The notes below the pieces were generated by a model that had not been told where the DNA came from, did no database searches, and saw only the letters and a program-made list of their open reading frames with translations. Made by a program: the position numbers and the translations under genes. DNA of 64,000 nucleotides from Dimorphilus gyrociliatus (lineage: Eukaryota; Annelida; Polychaeta; Dinophilidae). This document shows, in pieces, positions 59,539 to 64,000 of this stretch; the first letter of the stretch is position 1, and each line of letters starts with the position of its first letter. The stretch covers positions 3,715,891-3,779,890 of the forward strand of contig CAJFCJ010000002.1 of NCBI GenBank assembly GCA_904063045.1, in the 5' to 3' direction.

Positions 59539-60645
59539 GAACCTTAAAATTGACTATAAACAAAAATCTATAAAATTGAAAAGATAAAGATAATTTGTGA
59601 GTTTCACCTAAGTGACAACTTATTATATTAATAGCAAAAGAATCGAACCGGCTTTTGCTTAAATCCTTCAATTCGATTGTATCATATTTCGTATGAGGAA
59701 TTGCATTATGATTTATGAGAGGAATTAGTCTTCTGATTGCAAGCGATACTCTGTAAACAAAATCTTAGAAATAGGAATTTTATTTATTTTATATCTCTCA
59801 TAATCCTTCGGGGATTGTTCGAAAAATTCCTTCAGAACCACTTGCTAAACCACTTCCCTGTGTGCTCTTTTTGCGTGTTTTGTCGAAAAGAATTAGTCTA
59901 TACTTCCTAACGTCATTTGGGGAACTTTACTTTCTTTTTCCATCTATTTTCTATAGTTTGTATTAGCTTTTAATGTAATTTAAGAAGAGTTATATATCGT
60001 TTAATTATTCGCAAAATCATATTCTAAAGCACGATAATATTAATCATATGTAGAGCTATAAACCCTTTTATTATTTATGCATTTCACTGCCATCTTTTGG
60101 CAGATATTTAAGAATGCCTCAAGAGAACAGCTTTATGATCTGTTAATATAATATAGTTGTGTAAATTTTAGAACGATCAGAGATCGGATGATGAAAGAAC
60201 TTTGAATTATTATTTATGCAGACGCCTAAAATAACTGGATCAAGGCTTTCGCTTGTGTAAAAGGAGATAAATAGATACAGAAATAATTTTAGTATTTTAT
60301 TATGTTTAAATCCTTAATGATATTTTCTACCAGAGAAATTAACAAATGATAGTAATCCGCAAAATGAGGCTTAGCTGTAATGTATAAAAGTACCAAAAAT
60401 TTAATGACTAACTGATATGGAGCCGTATTACAAAAACCGTACTTCTAACGTAGACTCTTACAATTTTCTATGCCATTCAATTCCTTTATTTATAAGACAT
60501 ACAACTATATACAATCCTTTATATATAAATATTGTATATATGATTGTTTATATAATTTTAATGAAACTTTGATGTTTATTTTTATTTCTTCTTTACAAAC
60601 TATATAGATACCTTCTCTTTCCTTGTCTTTTCTTCTTTCGAAATT
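59539..60645. other. Spacer between NDUFA9 and tetraspan orphan gene
   Basis: About 1.1 kb, AT-rich, between two converging 3' ends. Two small hairpins: AGCAAAAG/CTTTTGCT (59633-59659, loop of about 11) and CTGCCA/TGGCAG (60087-60103). No gene recognised. Confidence 0.4.
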
Positions 60646-61527
60646 TCAAGAATCGGTTAAACTAACCGCATTAGAACTAAAACTACAGTTCATTAGAGAT
60701 TCGGAATCAGTCCTCTGGAGTTCCATATTCATTGACAGTTTAGATCTATATTTCATATTCTTAAGAGAGACGTAAGTAGATCCGGTAATAATCAAATTAA
60801 GAGCATGTATAGCAACTGAGAGCCCATAGCAGGGGCCCAATCTTGTACTTGTATCTTCTTTAATATTTAGTCTCTTTATTGCATATATAAACAAGGATGG
60901 AGAAAAAAATAAAGAAGTTGACCCACTAATAATAATAACAATTAACCAAAGATTCTCGTATTTGTAGAAATTTCTATAGAATATAGAATTCTGCATTCGT
61001 TTAACGTAAAAAATAAATCCACACGTTAAAGCAACACTTGTCGAGGTAACAAATGAGAAGAAACCATGCAATTGTGCTAATCCAGCTAAATAGAGTAATT
61101 CTTTTCTTTCTAATATATAAAAACTGTTGATGAATTGATGGCCAATTCTGTTTACTCTTTGCCTGTACTCACCATTTTTATGTACTAAATTCCAAAATAT
61201 ACAAGAACTTAAACTCCATTTTTTCCATTCACAAATCATAAACAAACCAGAAGTTAGAACGTTCTCTCGCTGATTAACATTATAACGAAAGAGCCAAAAT
61301 GGTAGGAATAATACTAAAGTTATAAAAAAGGCTTCCAAACAGAAACTGACCATTAATGTTTTTATTACAAAAGGAATTTCTTTTTTTTCAACTAATGTTG
61401 CTACTTTCTTACGACCAAAGCTAACTACTTTTGATTTTGTGCTAATAGATAGCTGGGGTCTAGGTGCTGTCCTAGGATAAGATAGTGTAGATTTTAGGGT
61501 ATATGTTGAAGTTTTTAATCGATTCAT
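60646..61527 (-). CDS. Single-exon four-transmembrane protein, family not recognised
   Basis: ATG 61527 to stop at 60646, 293 aa, no intron. A basic, Ser/Thr-rich N-terminus of about 50 residues (SKVVSFGRKKVATLVEKKE) precedes the first membrane helix (TLMVSFCLEAFFITLVLFLP). A first extracellular loop has a W and two cysteines (CEWKKWSLSSCIFWNLV), somewhat like the W...C...C of claudin/PMP22 proteins. Helices two to four follow: GFFSFVTSTSVALTCGFIFY, LWLIVIIISGSTSLFFSPSL, and YGLSVAIHALNLIITGSTYV. The cytosolic tail is Ser-rich. The topology suggests a tetraspan claudin-superfamily-like protein, but the canonical GLWxxC motif is not seen, so no function is assigned. Confidence 0.7.
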   Translation of the reverse strand: MNRLKTSTYTLKSTLSYPRTAPRPQLSISTKSKVVSFGRKKVATLVEKKEIPFVIKTLMVSFCLEAFFITLVLFLPFWLFRYNVNQRENVLTSGLFMICEWKKWSLSSCIFWNLVHKNGEYRQRVNRIGHQFINSFYILERKELLYLAGLAQLHGFFSFVTSTSVALTCGFIFYVKRMQNSIFYRNFYKYENLWLIVIIISGSTSLFFSPSLFIYAIKRLNIKEDTSTRLGPCYGLSVAIHALNLIITGSTYVSLKNMKYRSKLSMNMELQRTDSESLMNCSFSSNAVSLTDS

Positions 61528-64000
61528 TACCCTCTCCTTTTAAATATTTCTGATGGAAAAGTTATTTTTAAATTAAGCATAAAATAGGCCTAATTATCTT
61601 CAACATATTTCACAATGTAATTACGTACAGCTGCCATAAGAAAAATTTCTTTTTTAGTAATAAAGTATACTATATATCAATACAATGTATTTTCTTTCTG
61701 TTTCTTTCTCTTTTCTTCTCACTCTCTCTCACACTCTCTCTCCCTGGCTCCCTCCTATTACCAGTGTTTTTCTAGTAGTATTGTTTTCAGCTACAGAAAT
61801 ATAAACTAATTGGAGATAATACGGGATATAGTGTAATTTGTATTCAATTAATTACAGCATATTCCCCAAATGTATAACGGAAAATTTGTTTGGAAGATAT
61901 CTTAGTTTTACGACATCTATATTCCTATAGGTGATAAACAAATAGATATACTTTTAATAACGAATAAAATGAGAATCTTCAACGGGTACTTTCTTAGGTT
62001 ATGTTTCTAGTTTCTTCTTTACAGGGTTTAAACGAGCTCAATCCATGCACTTAACATTTGATGCACATGTATATACTAGATATAGGTTAGTTGATACTAA
62101 TAGATAACTGTGTACGGATTGATAAGTATATAATAATTTATATATACAAAATATAAGGTATACAGCACACAAAATCGTGAAAGTATTAACGATATCTCAT
62201 GTTTTGGCCAGCGTTATATACATAATATTTTCTCTTCCCTCACCAATCTACAAATTCCCTTGTGCGACGTTAATGCTGTTTTAATCATCTAAGTGTTTTA
62301 TTGAGAGATTGGTGAAGGCGATATTGAGTGTCATCTATCGAAAACGATTGTAACAACCTAGATAAACTGAATAAAGAGAAAGAAAGGCAATACTCTAGGA
62401 GGGAAATACCTGTATTAAAAGGTCTCTTTTGAAACCTATAAAAAAAATAGTTCTAGTTAACTTCATAATTAGTTGCAAATTTTCTTAATTAATATCATTT
62501 CACAGATGTAACACAGTTGAGTTGTATTGTAGTGAATTTACTAGGGAAAATACTGTCTATAGTCACAACTTTGAGATTAGACAAAAAGAAAAAATCAATT
62601 GAAAATACATTTGTATCGAATTTCCATCTAAAATATGATTAAAAAGTATATATATTCGTATTCATTAAGCAATTTAACTATATAGATATTTGTTTTTAAT
62701 CAATTTTATATAGTTTTATTGTATAAATATATTTCATATGATTTATATATATTTCATATTGTGTAAATGTGTAAATTGATTACACCAAACTAAGTAGAAA
62801 AGCATCTATATGGGTATCGTCTGTAAAGTTTCACAAATAATTTACCAACGGTTCTTATCAAATTATTGAAACACCAATTCGTCATTTTATATATACAACT
62901 AGACGTACTTTTCTCTCTCTCCCTCTCTCTCTCCCTCCCTCCCTCCTTTTCTTCTTCCATCTCTTGTCTGCATTTTATACATCAGTGCATCTCTCTTTTA
63001 GCATCTTTTTATACTCTTCCTTTATTTTTCTTATTCGTCTGAAAATGTATATATAAAAATTAACGAATAGAATTCTTTAATATATAGTACATTTAAATTT
63101 TTACTTCTTTCATGTTTTTTCTCTTCTGCGTTCTCTGTAACTCTTCTCGTATTCTTTTTTATTTATGATCCATATTGGTCTTTTAATTAGCTCCTCTACA
63201 TCTAAAAAAAAAAGTAAATAATTGAATTTTATATATATATATATACATATATACAATATAAATATATAAATATATATAAATTATATGCATAGGATTTTTT
63301 TTTCGCCTATCGTCTTTACCCTTTCCTACTTCGCTAATATTTATTTAAACCGTAAATGATTTTGGTTTGCTTTATCAATTACCTGGGGTTCTTTTTGTAC
63401 TTGACTGGAATTCTGAGAAGCATATACAATGTTTGATAGATAAACTCTTTTGACAAGTCATGTATGGTATATTTCAACATAATATGTTTTTATGAATGTA
63501 TATCCCTATTGCTGTATTTACAGTCTTAAAATGAATTTGTATATATAGACATATATACTTTATAATGTATACACTGAAGTAGATACATTGGTTAATGAGG
63601 ATAAAATAGAATGATATAGCAGATTTATAACATTACAAGATCAGTTATTTATGCTTGGGGCCAATAGCTTTCAAATATATAAATATTGATTTTTGTCCCT
63701 TTGGCCCTGTGAAAAATCGCGCCGCTTAATTGCCAGTTTTGACGTAGTTCCAAGTTCGCATAGTTATTGCTTAGCTACGAGGAATGATGATCATAAAGAT
63801 TAATTGTCGATTACTAGAATTTGTTAATTATAATCCACAAAGAAGTACAAATAAGAAACTTTTTGTTGGTAAATGTTTGAACCTTGTTTTCAAAATTTTA
63901 TTATCGGATTACTATAATCCATGAAAAGTAGGGGGTAAATTTTGCAAAAGTGTATCGGATATGTGCCACTTGGACTAATCGAATGTATATATACACTTAA
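61528..64000. other. 2.5-kb non-coding, low-complexity region at right edge
   Basis: No coding sequence recognised on either strand. Pyrimidine-rich simple sequence at about 61690-61753 (CTCACTCTCTCTCACACTCT) and 62911-62946 (CTCTCTCTCCCTCTCTCTCT) and TA-rich tracts at 63225-63290. It probably contains the upstream region of the tetraspan gene and possibly UTR or regulatory DNA of a gene beyond the window. Confidence 0.4.

Noticed and set aside
59633-59659. tRNA-like box B (GGTTCGATTC on the minus strand) inside a hairpin
   Set aside because: The surrounding bases do not form a T-stem, acceptor stem or box A at the proper distance; treated as a simple hairpin.

Overview
This is eukaryotic, and almost certainly animal, genomic DNA. 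It is AT-rich and gene-dense. Most genes are split by GT-AG introns of about 35-100 bases, and intergenic gaps are often only 300-500 bases. The gene set is bilaterian: a polycystin-1-like receptor/channel, a matrix metalloproteinase, a TRAF, Sec16, an IP3 receptor/ryanodine receptor family member, a beta-1,4-galactosyltransferase, TEAD and others. The compactness suggests a small-genome invertebrate, perhaps a lophotrochozoan such as a miniaturised annelid. That placement is inference from gene content and architecture, not a database match.

Layout (strand). 1-5.6 kb: 3' part of a PKD1-like gene (+). 5.9-7.4 kb: secreted matrix metalloproteinase (-). 7.8-10.7 kb: TRAF adaptor (-), with a dead Tc1-type transposase fragment in an intron. 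11.2-19.1 kb: SEC16 (-), about 2009 aa in 14 exons. 19.9-22.9 kb: unrecognised ankyrin-like protein in 17 exons (+). 23.3-25.5 kb: Thr-rich mucin-like membrane protein (+). 25.8-29.8 kb: class V aminotransferase/cysteine-desulfurase-like domain fused to a TtcA-type tRNA thiolase (-). 30.2-31.2 kb: ribosomal protein eL19 (+). 31.5-35.9 kb: phosphofructokinase with two alternative first exons and a decayed duplicate exon (-). 36.5-47.3 kb: divergent IP3R/RyR-family channel (-). 47.6-48.8 kb: beta-1,4-galactosyltransferase (-). 48.8-51.6 kb: non-coding, with several inverted repeats. 51.6-53.4 kb: TEAD (+), with an internal exon duplication. 54.5-55.7 kb: SARNP/THO1-like SAP protein (+). 56.1-57.3 kb: CNOT7/CAF1 deadenylase (-). 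57.7-59.5 kb: NDUFA9 (+), divergent from CNOT7. 60.6-61.5 kb: single-exon tetraspan orphan (-). 61.5-64 kb: low-complexity non-coding DNA.

The genes are mostly unrelated housekeeping and signalling genes and do not form one pathway. The most interesting points are: (1) the desulfurase-like/TtcA fusion, which keeps both the Cys-loop and the PP-loop; (2) the channel, which has the IP3R domain order but lacks the GGGxGD pore signature and the usual IP3-binding loop; (3) three cases of exon duplication or alternative exons (PFK first exons, PFK dead exon, TEAD exons 2 and 3); (4) an ankyrin-type gene whose introns are all phase 0; (5) hairpins and a repeated 10-mer upstream of TEAD.

Exon boundaries were placed by eye from splice signals, frame continuity and family knowledge. 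They have not been checked against transcripts.
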